In this document: piece after piece, positions 1-12,700 of the stretch
How the letters are laid out: every line of letters starts with the position of its first letter
Numbering within the stretch: the first letter of the stretch is position 1
Origin: Lytechinus pictus
Lineage: Eukaryota; Echinodermata; Echinoidea; Temnopleuroida; Toxopneustidae
Direction of reading: 5' to 3'
Assembly (NCBI RefSeq): GCF_037042905.1
Contig: NC_087245.1
Span: 31,250,001-31,314,000, forward strand
DNA length: 64,000 bases
Notes under the pieces: model-generated
Databases searched by the model: none
What the model saw: the letters and a program-made list of their open reading frames with translations, nothing else
Told to the model about the DNA's origin: nothing
Translations under genes and position numbers: made by a program

Positions 1-725
1 ATTTTGGCTTTTTGAAGACCAATTTACTATTTTGGCAGTTACAGAGAACCTTCCCTGGCGAATTATTGGTGGTTTTGGGGTGGCTGTTCACAAATGTGCT
101 TGAACAGGATATGAATAAGGTTAGGATCAAAAGTTGGTTTACAACTTATTTGTGGTTGATTTGGGTAAACTTATGTCACAGGAGACACACCAACACATAT
201 TTGTATTAGATCAATAAACAATTTAATATAATATAAACAAGCAAATGCTCCTGTGCAACACAAGTCAACCAAAAAGTCAGTAAAATGCATGATAAAACAC
301 AGAAAAAATATACAAATCTACCATGACGTACAAGGATTTGACTAACGTACTCACATCAAAGGAACATCAAAGAGAGGGAGAACGGTACCACTGATGTTCT
401 TAAGTGTGAATAGTTCTAGCTTGTTCCGAAAATGAGTCATTGTAAATTTGTTTTATATCCATCTGCATCATTCCTCATAACATCACATAAAGAAATAATA
501 AAGAAAGAGAAAATTACAGCTTCAATTATTTTTATCGTATTTTTTGGGAGCACCAGTTAAGTGCAGGATGTACATAGTGGTTCAAGCTGCCAGGTGCAGT
601 TCACATCCAATGACAATGCCTTTTTTAAATTGGACTCAACAGGGCTTATATCTTGAATAAAAAGCCATGAAAAATTACTCCTTACTTGAATTTATATAAG
701 AGTAAATATCAAAAATAATTTTTAC

Positions 726-3700
726 CTGTTTTTGAAGGTCAGAGACATGATCAACAAGCAGCATCTTATCCCGCCTGAGCTGAGCGTTCTCCTGTTCTAC
801 CCCGCCCTGTCTGCCTTCAAGCTCGGCAAGTCGACTCTTAGTTGTGTTATGGGTCAGGATGTTGTGGGTTTGTCTCTCGTCCTGCTTCGACAGCTGATTG
901 GAAAAATGTCAAAATGAATGATTTCACATGATTCAACTTCGGCTGCCCTTTTTATTTCAAGCAAATATACATTACTGAGTCAATGTCAGCATGTTTACAA
1001 TGATTTAACCTAGGATAACTTCTGCATGAAATAAATCATAAGAAATACTGTGATAAGTTAAGTTGGGTTAAATACAAGCTTTGACAAGCATTTTAATTTC
1101 ATACTTTCAAAGACTGTAGATTTCACCTTCCTGAATTGATAGATACAGGATATTGACCCTCTTCTGTTTTCTGAATCTGTAATATGTATAGGATATTTTA
1201 CTATCCCCTCCCTTGCCTGCTGCCACCTATCACACCCATAGATATGTTTTGTTTCATTCTTGTTTTGCCTTATACCCCCCCCCCCCATTGTTTACATTTT
1301 ATTTTACCAATTTTTTTGTTACTACTTCATATCATAAGTTTTTCATGGGGTAATTAGAGGGACAGACCTCGATAGGTCAATGGCCTCCTGCCTGCCCCCT
1401 CACATCCGCCTCATAACAGTTTTGCCTTGCTTTGTTGTTCAGGGTTCCTACAGAAATTTGAAAATTGCTAAATTGCTGCTTTTGTTATGTAGAAATTGGG
1501 ATGTCACAAAACTGGGAAAAATGGAAATAATGAACACCAATTATAATAGCAGAGTATGAGAGTTGTGAGACACGACAAACTGGAAAGCTCCCATAGCCAA
1601 GAGGTAAAAAATTCCATGACTTTTCACAAATTTTCCAAATTCCCTTACTTTTCCCTGACCAAAAATTTTTCCAGGATTTTCCATGACTGGGAGAACACTG
1701 ATTGTTTTTGCTTGTTCTCTGCATATCCTCTTGTATATAAGTTATAATATTTCGATATGTTGTTTGTAATTTTTAAGAGATGTGAAATAAATTGAATTGA
1801 ATTGATATTTATGACCGAGAAAATGCACAAGATAATTTACTATCATTCTGTCGTACTGATGATATCATCTCTATTTTGAATATTACAATATCAATCAAAT
1901 TTTATATTGCAATTAAGCCCTTCTTTACCAGGCAAATGACTCTGCATCGGGCAAAAAAGTCTGGAACAATGTGATAAAAATTCAAGCTTGTAAGATCAAT
2001 CATTGACATAGCTCCTACCTGCCCTTATATGCTAGAGCTCCTGTGAGTTCTGAGCTGACCGGGCTTGCCCCTTAAATTGTCGGTGAACGGAGCAGCAGGT
2101 AGGAGGGCACCAGCCCCCACCAGGATCTAGCTAGGAATTCCAGTGGGTGATACAAAAGTGTTCTCTTTGAAATTATGTACTCGGTTGTATTTGTTAAGAC
2201 CTCTTTTTTATTTGTTCATATTTGCTGTTGTTTGTATATCCAAAGGAACTGTTGCTGGGCTAGCGCCATGAGTGTCTCTGGATGGTGAGTGCGCTCAACA
2301 AGATATCACAATTATTATTATTACCTGCTTCATAAGGTGTGCTACTCTTTCTCTCTCCTGCTTGAGGGATTCTCTGGCCTGGTCAAGATCAAACTTGAGC
2401 TGTTTCTCTTTATCCTTGACGGTGACAAGCTCGGTGATGTGCGTGGAGTGACGCGTGTCGCGAGACTCTCTCAGCATCTTTTCCTGTATACGGTAATGAC
2501 AGCTGGATTTGATACAGTGCTTTTTTGCCAGAAGATACAAAGCGCAGCTGTTACTACCCAGCCTTTAGCCTGAGCTACCACTTTATCAGCAGTGCTCAGT
2601 GTATTTAACAAATTAATTCTCCAAGTTTACAGCAGAGTGACCAAAAATGAATACCATATGAACATGAAATCATTGCTATCATTATAATTGTTGTTCATCA
2701 TCATCATTATTATAAGATTATCATCATCATCGTCATTGTCATTATTTATCTTTTTTTTTTTTACAAAATACACTATATGTTGTTAATGATAACAAGAATA
2801 TACTCACCCTGTCCAGTTGTTTTTGTAGTTCTAATACCTGAGCTCCCATCATAGCATTCTCTTTTACTAGATTATTTACATCCTCAGACATCTAACAATA
2901 ACAGTGAAAAGAGAAGGTGGAAAATTATAACGGTATCATTTGTTTCCCATGTCATAAGTTTTATTTAATTGCAGTCTCCATTATCCTACATGTTTATGTT
3001 ACTAGTACCCCCCCCCCTTAGTATTGTGACGGGATAGTGAAGAGGAAATTTATTAAATTCAACATTTTGAATATTGTCAACAAAGATAATGAAAAAAAAT
3101 ACACAAGATATAACTGAATCATCTCTCGAAAATCTATATACAACAATGAGATATGCATAAAGCCACATAAATAAAAACAAATTAATAAGTGTTTGGTACC
3201 GCAAAGTCATAAAATAGCCTTAAAATGAACATACTGAAGCTTTACGACATGCACTCGTCGGAGTAAAATCGCATGAATGACCAGACCACTAGAGCGTAAC
3301 AATATATAATAGAACTAAAATAGACAATGAACGCTAAACGACGAGCTGTGATTGGCTGTCAAATTATTTGAATTACAAAACTGCAACAGACACTGGTGTT
3401 GCCATATGTAGCTGTTGATTGTAATTCCACTGTATTTCACACAAAGTGAGAGGTGTTGTGATTTGCTTGCAATAACAAAAAGAAATGACTCATAAAAGAA
3501 AAGAGCAATGACTTACTTTGCTTTTTAGAAATCGATCTTGCTCTGCTTTCATCTCAGTCTCTTTCAGTTTCCGCTGCAATTGTCTGATCTCCTCCTGTAA
3601 GGAAATAACACAATGAAAAGATATTGGTCATATTTAGGGTCGCATGCGTTAAAGTCATGCATAACTTACAAATAGCTTTATGAAATGATAAATGACAAAA

Positions 3701-6700
3701 ATTTGTCAAATTTGAGAATATATTTAAAATCACCACGCATTTTTACCCTGAATTCATTGACGGCTTGATCTTGTATGGATGCTGTGCTGGAGTAATATTT
3801 GTCCTCCATTTCCTGTAGTTGGGTTTGGGTTTTCAGCAGATCAGTCCTCTTTTCTTCCAATGCAAGCTGGGTTGCTCTCAAAGTATCAGCCTTCTGTTGC
3901 ACCTGAAAATAAAAAATACCCTTGCATAAATTAGACAATGATTTCCATTCACCAAAGGAGAGAATGAGAAGATATCTCTGTAAAGGTAATGACTTGAATT
4001 TTTCAAATTTGTATTGATTTTCTGATTGTTCACATACACTTGTCAGCACTTGACTGAGGGGTATGTTTTTAATGAACACAGTGTCAGCTTTCTTTTTTTT
4101 TGCATCATCAACCCTAATTAATTCATTCTTTTCACATCTCTGTATATAACAACCCAAGAACAACACAATTTCACTTAAAAACCAAACAAAAAGTAATAAA
4201 ATAATTATTGTAAATTGTTCATGTCTGCCATATGTGACAGTCAGAGGTTAGGGGGCACTTAAAAAGAGTTTTGACTTTAATACAAGTAGTAATTTAATTC
4301 TAGTTTTATATGAAATTAAACAAAGGTAAAACATGCTATTTGAACCAATGAGATTGCAAATCAAATTTTGAATGCTCATTAGGAACTCAAGCATGACTTT
4401 CGGCCAAACCAAACGCTCTGTACATTACTATTTTCATCCAACTCCAGTTCCCTAGTTATTCCCAAATCTACGGAGGCATGGGGGGTACAGGCTTTTGCAC
4501 ACACTGGCTCATTTCTCTAGAGTGATCTCCCTCTGGTTATCTGAAAATGAATTTCTGTTGACCTTATAAACATTACCTGAAGACACATCTAATCATTGCT
4601 TCTTATTCTTAATTGTCATAACTCCTTCTTTAATTATTATTGCATATAGTATATTTTTTCTCACTCTTTCTTTTATTGTGGATTGGGCACTGCACAGAGC
4701 GGATTCGGTGCATCATAACTATTATTATCAATATGACTTCATTATTCCTCTGCAAAGCTGCCAAGTTGTATTTTGCATTTTCAGTATTCTTATCCCCCAA
4801 AATCAGTATTTTGACAAAAAAATCATTATTTTTACCTTGTGAGATAAATATTTTGTTCTTTTCCCCAAAAAAGTGTATTTCATAATAAAATGCTTGGCGC
4901 ACTCGCCCATCACGGCGCTCAAGCTGCATGCAAGCTAAAATGTGCACTGCTCTTGCAGATGAAAAAAAAACAACATTGAAACTTGTGTATATCTCACCCT
5001 GGTTTTTACAAAATGATTGAAAAAAAAACAAGTTACCTGAAATTACATTGATCTAATAACCATATTTGTGTACGTTTTATGAAATAGAGACATATAGAGA
5101 TGATTTTTCTCAATAAATTTCGATTTTTTTTTTTTTTAATACAAAAAACGTATTTTTTAAAGAAAAAACGTACTGCCATATTTTGGTTGCAAAAACGTAC
5201 TAAATACGGAAAAATCGTACTACTTGGCAGCTCTGCCTCTAGTTTAACCACAGTTATCAGTACTGCCTTAATATACCTTCCAATTATATCATACACTCTT
5301 TTTTATTCAAGAAATTAATCATAATTCATTTATTCCTCACCTCTGACTCAAGCATCTGAATACGATGTTCTGCGGTAGACAGCGATGAGGAACCCTTCTC
5401 TAGCTCTCCCCTTGCCATGGATATCTGCTGTTCTCTATCGTGTATCTCTCGTTGTATCATCTCGTTCTGTTTCTTCAGCTGTACAACCTCCTCCACCAGG
5501 AGTTTCTTTTCACGATGGTGACTGTCTGTAAAAGTGAAATTTCAAGAAGAAAAAAAACTGCTAAAAATCTCAATGTTAAACTCTCCCAAAAATATATCCA
5601 TATGAAATCTATTGATACAATTCATGTATGACATCATGGCAAATCTATACATATACAATCTATCTATATGCGGGACCTTCTTGAAATAATTTGTCTCTGA
5701 TTCGTGCATCATACGATAAGGTTTGTTCTTCTGCTCTAATTAAAACAAACTTATCGTCAGGGTGAACTTCCCCATTAAAGATGGAGTGAACTACCCAACA
5801 CCGTGTGGTCTCTCAATAAATGTGTGTTATAAATAGATAGTCTCAAAATTTATCATTTGAGAAAACTATATGTAATACAGATAATAAAGTAGCCTATACT
5901 TTCTCTATGTTAGGATATTAATATGATTTTCAAAGGAAAAATACATGTGTTGTTACTTGGTAACATAATGTTTGTGCTAGGAATGTATCGACTAGTGAAG
6001 TTGTGTGTTATCATTCAACTGGTCATATATAACAAGACAACACTGCTCAGAATATTGCATTATGGGTAATAATCCTGGTCAGATATGAGCAGTTAAAAGG
6101 ACAAGTCCACCCCAACACAATGTTGATTCAAATAAAAAAATAAAAATCCAACAAGCATAACACTGAAAATTTCATCCAAGTCGGATGTAAAATAAGAAAG
6201 TTACAGCATTTGAAGTTTCGCTTAATTTTACAAAATAGTTATATGCACATCCGGTTGGTATGCAAATGAGGGAACTGATGACATCACTCACTCACTATTT
6301 CTTTTGTATTTCATTATATGAAATATTATAATTTTCTCATCATTGTCCAGAAAAAAAGTTTTATTTCTCCCGGAACATGTGGCATTACCATTGTTAAACA
6401 AGTTATGGTTCAGTCAAGTTGGTCCTTATTGTCAAATCTGTAAAAATTGAAATATTGTATAATTCAAACAATAAAAAACAAAAGAAATAATGAGTGAGGG
6501 ACATCATCGATTCTCTCATTTGCATGTGGCTAAATTGTGCCTATAACTATTTTGTGAAAAATAAGCGAAACTTTAAAATGTCATGACTTTCTTATTTCAC
6601 ATCCGATTTTGATGAAATTTTCAGCATTATGCTTGTCTGATTTTTCTCTATTGATTCAAATCAAAAATTTTCTGAGGTGGACTTGACCTTTAAAGACTTG

Positions 6701-9700
6701 AGGTGGGGCCATGAAGGCCGCCGGTTTGTAGGCCTTTCCCGACTAATGGGACCATGTGTTGCTATTTACCTGATAACATCCTGACCTTGCCATCCAGTCT
6801 CTCTTTCTCCGTACTGACCATGTCCAAGTTTGATTCTTTCCTTCTCACTTCAAGGTGTAGACTGTCAACATCGGACTGAAGATCCTGACAATTAAAGCAG
6901 TCACAAAATAATCACAAATTTGAAGCATTATGACAATTAAATACAACTGTTTCTCATACATAATGCTAACTTGAGTGAAATGTTAAACTACAACCCTTCT
7001 TATTAATTGGGTAAACCACAGTCCTCATCCATTTTTTTTTCTTATCAATTTTTAAATATTTGTGTGTGTGTGTGTGTTCTCACTTGATCTAGAACTCTAT
7101 TGAGAACTGCAGATTCATGTGAATTCCAGAGAAGTACTTAATTAGCTTAAGTAGCTTTACTACATTAGACACCCCCTAAACTGGGGGCAGATCCAGGATT
7201 TTCCAAAAGGGGGGCACATTCATTTTCCAAAAAAAAAGTCCTCACTTATAAATGATCGACATATTATTGTTTAAAATATTTGCTGTCAATCTCAAAAGGG
7301 GGGGAGGAACACTTGTGTACATGGGCGGAAATCCCAGGGGGGACAGGGGGGACGTGTCCCCCCTACTCAAAATAATAGGGGGGACACAATATCAAATGTC
7401 CCCCCTACTATTTTTGGTCTTTTATGATGTTAAGAAATACATTATTCTAAATCGAAATAAAACATGTATTTTGGGAAGAGATGACCTTACTTTGGCGATG
7501 ATAACATTTTTTTTGCTTGTCAAATTTTCCCGCCCCTTGTCCCCATAGGCGGATCCAGGGGGCCGAGGGGCCCGCCCCCCCCCCCCTCTTGGCGGAGCAA
7601 AAAAAGAAAAAAGGGAAAGAAAGAAGGGAAAAAGGAGGGAAAAGAGAGGAGGAAAAGAAAAGAAGGACGACGAGTGCATAAAATAAGATGAGGGGAAGAC
7701 TTGGAAAATAAAAAGAATCTTTCGTGCCACTATATAAAATTTTCGCTCACTCTTCGCACTCGCATTGCCTGTTAGGTGAATTACATATCTTGTTCAATAT
7801 GGAGTTCGAATATCAAGTTTGAAGTCAATATACAAAACATATTTCACCTCGGACATCGAACTTTCATTAATTTGTGTAATTTACAAATTGGTTTTTAAAA
7901 AGTGCTCTGTAAAAATGTCAGTTTTATGGTCTGAATGTTAACATTTGCTGCTTGCGCTGCGCGCTCGCAAATTTTGATTTATCAGGTACCTATTATTTTC
8001 GTGTATTCCATAAAGTTTTCAAAATATTCCTTTTCAGGTCTGATTGTCAAGACGTATCAGCTAGCGCGCTGTACGCTCGCATTTTGATTGGCGAGTTATA
8101 TGAATGTTTCAATATTGATTATACAACAAACTACTTAAAATCCCCTTTTCATGACAGTTTATCAAAAATTTTAGCTCGCGATTTGCGCTCGCATTAATGG
8201 TTAAAAATATATTAAATGATGCATCCTATTCATAATAAAAAAAGTGAAATGTCCAGTTTTTAAGCCATGATATCATCAGATTTCGCACCTTCATTAGGCA
8301 TTAATAAATATGATATTGATTTAATAATTAAATTTTCCCTTTTGTTTCATCTCGCGCTTAGCAAGAGGAATAGGAAGATAGTCATCATTTACATATGTTG
8401 TCATGTCGTAAGGATGTCCCGGTCCTATGTCAAAACTCAAAGTAATAATAATATCAGCTCTTTTTTAAGTGCGATCTATATCTACCTTACAATTTTTCTA
8501 CAAAGTGCTTCAAATATAAAGCTGAAATTGACTTTTTTTTCAGATCGGAATATCAAAGTTTCATGATTTTCATGATTAAAGTTGTATTTAGAATGCCTAG
8601 ATTATAGGTCTAAATATGAAACACGCTCGCGCATATTTATTCAGATACTCAACTTGTTTACTTATATACCTATTCTGCTTGAGTTACAAAAAGTGCTTAG
8701 AATTTCCAATCTTTAGGTGAAAATGTCAAAAAAAAATCAGCTTGCGCTTCGCGCTCGCATTATTTGATTGTCAAATGCTACTTTAACAGGTATCTTTTCC
8801 ATCAGTTCATTTCTGCTCGCGCGTTGCGTTCGTATCTTTTTCAGGATAACAAACATTGCCCCTTCAAAGAAACAAACAAAAATCAACTTCGTGCTGCCGA
8901 TCGGGGAAAATATGGCTGAAACAAATTTCCGCCCCCCCCCCCCCTATTGGCGAAGGCTGGATCCACCCCTATGTCCCCCCTACCTTTTGGGAGAGATTTC
9001 CGCCCCTGCTTGTGTAAGAATAGAGTATCAAGGTGTGATGTCATCAATTTTCCAATTTTGCATTTCAGCATTTTTGATACCATTTTTGGGTAAAGTCAAT
9101 ATATCATCGGCCTGGTTTCTAACTTTTAGAACCAGGCCAATAATACAGTGTACATTGACTTCAATGGGACTAATTATGTATTAATGAGGTCATATCTCAG
9201 GCCCCCATGGACTGGTTCCCACCAAATTTTTAAGGTGGAGGTATTTCATCATGCTCTAACAAAATATGGTATCAAATATGCGGAAATGCAAAAAAAAAAT
9301 TTGTGACGTCATCACTTCGGAACTCTATGGCATATCTATATTGAAAATATTGACTGACTCTCAATGACTCTCTTAAGGGGGGCACGTCCCCTAGATTTGA
9401 CACTGCCCTTAATAAACACTGGTTGTAATAAGAGACAGATTCACTTTGACCATTTATTAAGCCAAGGCCAGGGTTTATACATGGACAAGAAAATAAAGCT
9501 TTCATCATGAATAAATTGCAAAAACAAACCTTGATAAAGCACTTTCCCGCAATGTACATTATACTAATCATGGCAAGTTAAGGATCATGCCACAGCATAT
9601 CAAAAGCAAAGAAATATACATCATTGACATACGTTTCAAGGAACTAAATCCCAACTTTTAGGATTAGAACATTATTGCAGATATGTAATGCTGGATGTTT

Positions 9701-12700
9701 TTCGTGGGCTGGAAATAGTCCAGAGCGTACAAAATCTGCACAATCTCAGACATTTATAAAAGGGTCTTCCTTTGGACAGGTTCTTCATTCACCTCAGGAA
9801 GCCAGAGGACAACAGGCAAAAAAAATCACATTAATGAGTTGTTAGTTCCAGTATTCATTTATTACAAGTTTTTAAACTGAATGACATACCTTGAGTCTAT
9901 GCAGCATCTTGCTAGCTTCTTCAGTCATCCTTGGTTGAAGTTCAGTTGCTTTCTTGGCTTGGTCTCGAGTACAGAATAGTCAAGGTCAAAGAACATAGTG
10001 TTAACATTTCTTTTCAAATTTCCTCACTGATATAACATATGACCTTATGTCTTACTTATGACACAAAAAGCTCCATATAATATTTTGTGTTGAAGTATGG
10101 CATGGGAACCAAACTCAATTGATGAATGTCCATTCACATCTAAATAATGTTTCCAATAATAGCCTATACAGTGCGTCCCACAAAAAACGAAACCAAGATT
10201 AATCGATGATTTATCATAACTTACTCACAAATAAAATAGACAAACGACCTACCATTGTAAAGCTTAGAATCTCCCGTTTCATCTGAAATTATTAAGATTA
10301 TTTCTCATTCACGCATGAGTGAGCAAAAACAATTTGAAGAGGGGATACCAAAAAGTCACTTGGCGGGCTGTATCTGGGTTTCAAAAAGAAAACCACATTT
10401 AAAAAAGTTCAATATCTGCTCTTTAATATGATACCTCAATTACAGAAAATGGTAAAAAAATAACAAAGTTCTGGTTATTTGAAATACGGCTTGAATTTCA
10501 ATAATTTCATAAAATTTAGGGGTTTTACAGGCTAGCTTTCAGACTTGCTTGACACTCCGTTTTGTTGACGATCAGCCATGCATTAAGTCTGTTGTTAAAA
10601 ATGCGATGGCTTATGTGGGAAACGGGCGAAAATGCGTTTATTTATTGAAATTATGGAAATACAAGCATTGATTCGAGGGTACAGAACTTTTTTACTTCTT
10701 GACCATTTTGTGATTAAGGTATCAAATAAAAGAGCAGATATTGAACTTTTTAGGCATGTGGTTTTCTTTTTGAAATTCAGATACCCCCAGCCAAATGAGT
10801 TTTTGGTATCCTTTCTTCAAATTGTTTTTGCTCACTCATGCGTGAATGAGGAATAATCTAAGTAATTTCAGATGAAAGAGGAGATGCTAAGCTTTACATT
10901 GGTAGGTCATTTGTCTATTGTATTCATGATTAAGTTACGATAAATCATCGCTTAATCTCGGTTTCGTTTTTCGTGGGACGCACTGTATATATTTTTGCAA
11001 AGTGGTGTGAAAAACTTATATTTTTTTACATTTACATAATTTATCTTTTTTTTCACAAAGGATATAGAAAATTGGCTTCCAGCTCCAGGAAGTAGATCTG
11101 CTGTTGTAGATTTTTGATGTATTCTGCTTCCAGGTTGTCATAGTCCGATCCTTTGGTAGATTTCCTGAGAATGTAGAAATAGATCATTTTAATGATGTTC
11201 TCACAAATACTTCTTTTAACCCCTCAAGATGTGCTTTATGGAGGCTGCTTTGAAATGAAAGGTCTAATCGACATATATTTTGACCATACTTCAAAACAAC
11301 TTGCATAACAGAGCCTTGGAAAAACGCTTTAGCCGTATTTCATTAAACATAGAAAACATCATTACAACATGTACTATCAAGAAAAGAAAAATCCTTGTTG
11401 AAGTAATGATCTTTCATACATAGATAACTTGAAATTCTTCTCTTAGTCTTTAAAAATTTGAAATATTATCAACTTAAAAGTAATATGGATTTAAATTCAT
11501 TTGAACACAGAAAAGAACAGAATTTGAATGATAGAGAAAAACCACACACTAATTCAAGAAAGAGAACTTGAGGACGTACATCGTTCCGGAACCAGTTCCA
11601 AAATTGGCTGCAATATTGGCCGAGGATCGCTTTGTCAGACTTCCCATGCTTCCACTGCGTCGAAGTGAAGATCGTCCCGTTCCTATGGTTCCTGTACCGG
11701 AAAAACTGGGTCCTGTATTTTGAAGAAAAAAAAACCAGATACATTGTGAAAGTGCTTTGTTGATGAAACATGGAGTAACCGGTAGTGCTTTAGATATGTC
11801 AGAGCTAATTCAACATTGGCCTTGTCAATGTCAATGACAATAATGAGACGATGATCAAAACATGCACAGTTCTAGAATTCTAACTGAAAATAATCTCATG
11901 CTTTCCTCATCTTTTATTGATCAATTCCCTATACCAACCTTGGTTTAAGCACTGAAATCCCCCCCCCAAAAAAAAAAACATTTACGAGAATGTTGTTTAT
12001 AAAATCTTATATGAAATTAGTGTCTTGTTGTGGTGATGTGCTGGCATACGAGAATAAAATTGACTTTCACTGTGTCACTGTCAGTGTTGTAAATCGTAAA
12101 TTGTGCTCTGCCATCTTAGCTGTCTTCCAGCTCAAAATCTACTGAAATTAATGTTGGTATTTTTCAACAGGTCAGCGTGTACATCTTGGACTTTTCCTAG
12201 CTTGTTACCGACTACGCACACGTCCACACAACTGACTAGACATCTAAGTATGATAACGTGCCCCAAGTCTATGCAGTGCCCCTTCTCTGTGCATATGCTA
12301 ATCACAATTTCTGCGTGATTCTTATAAAGAAGATAAAGAACTATTATAAACTTTACACCAAGTCACCAGCAATATATTTGACAGATATTCATTAAGAAAA
12401 ACTCAAAACAAAATGGTGGAAATTTTTTTTTTCAGGCATTTCATGGGACGGCCTCAAAATGCACCCTGCCCTTTCTCATCAAAATCCCCAAATCGTGTGT
12501 GAAGTGAATGTGTGCACAGACATGCCACACCAAAACAATTTTTTGTCCAATCTGAAAATGACTGGCCGATGTTGTTTTTCCAATATTTCTCTCAAATTTT
12601 CATGATAATTTTAGCACACTTTTCACTTATTCATAGTAGGGTGTCTGAAGCCACACTGAAAAGTGTCAGCATAAAACAGGCTAATTTAGGGGAAGATATG

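Noticed and set aside
7252..9184. Candidate transposase frames within the hAT-like elements
   Set aside because: The frames are short and show no recognisable transposase motif, and the inverted-end elements are explained as non-autonomous.
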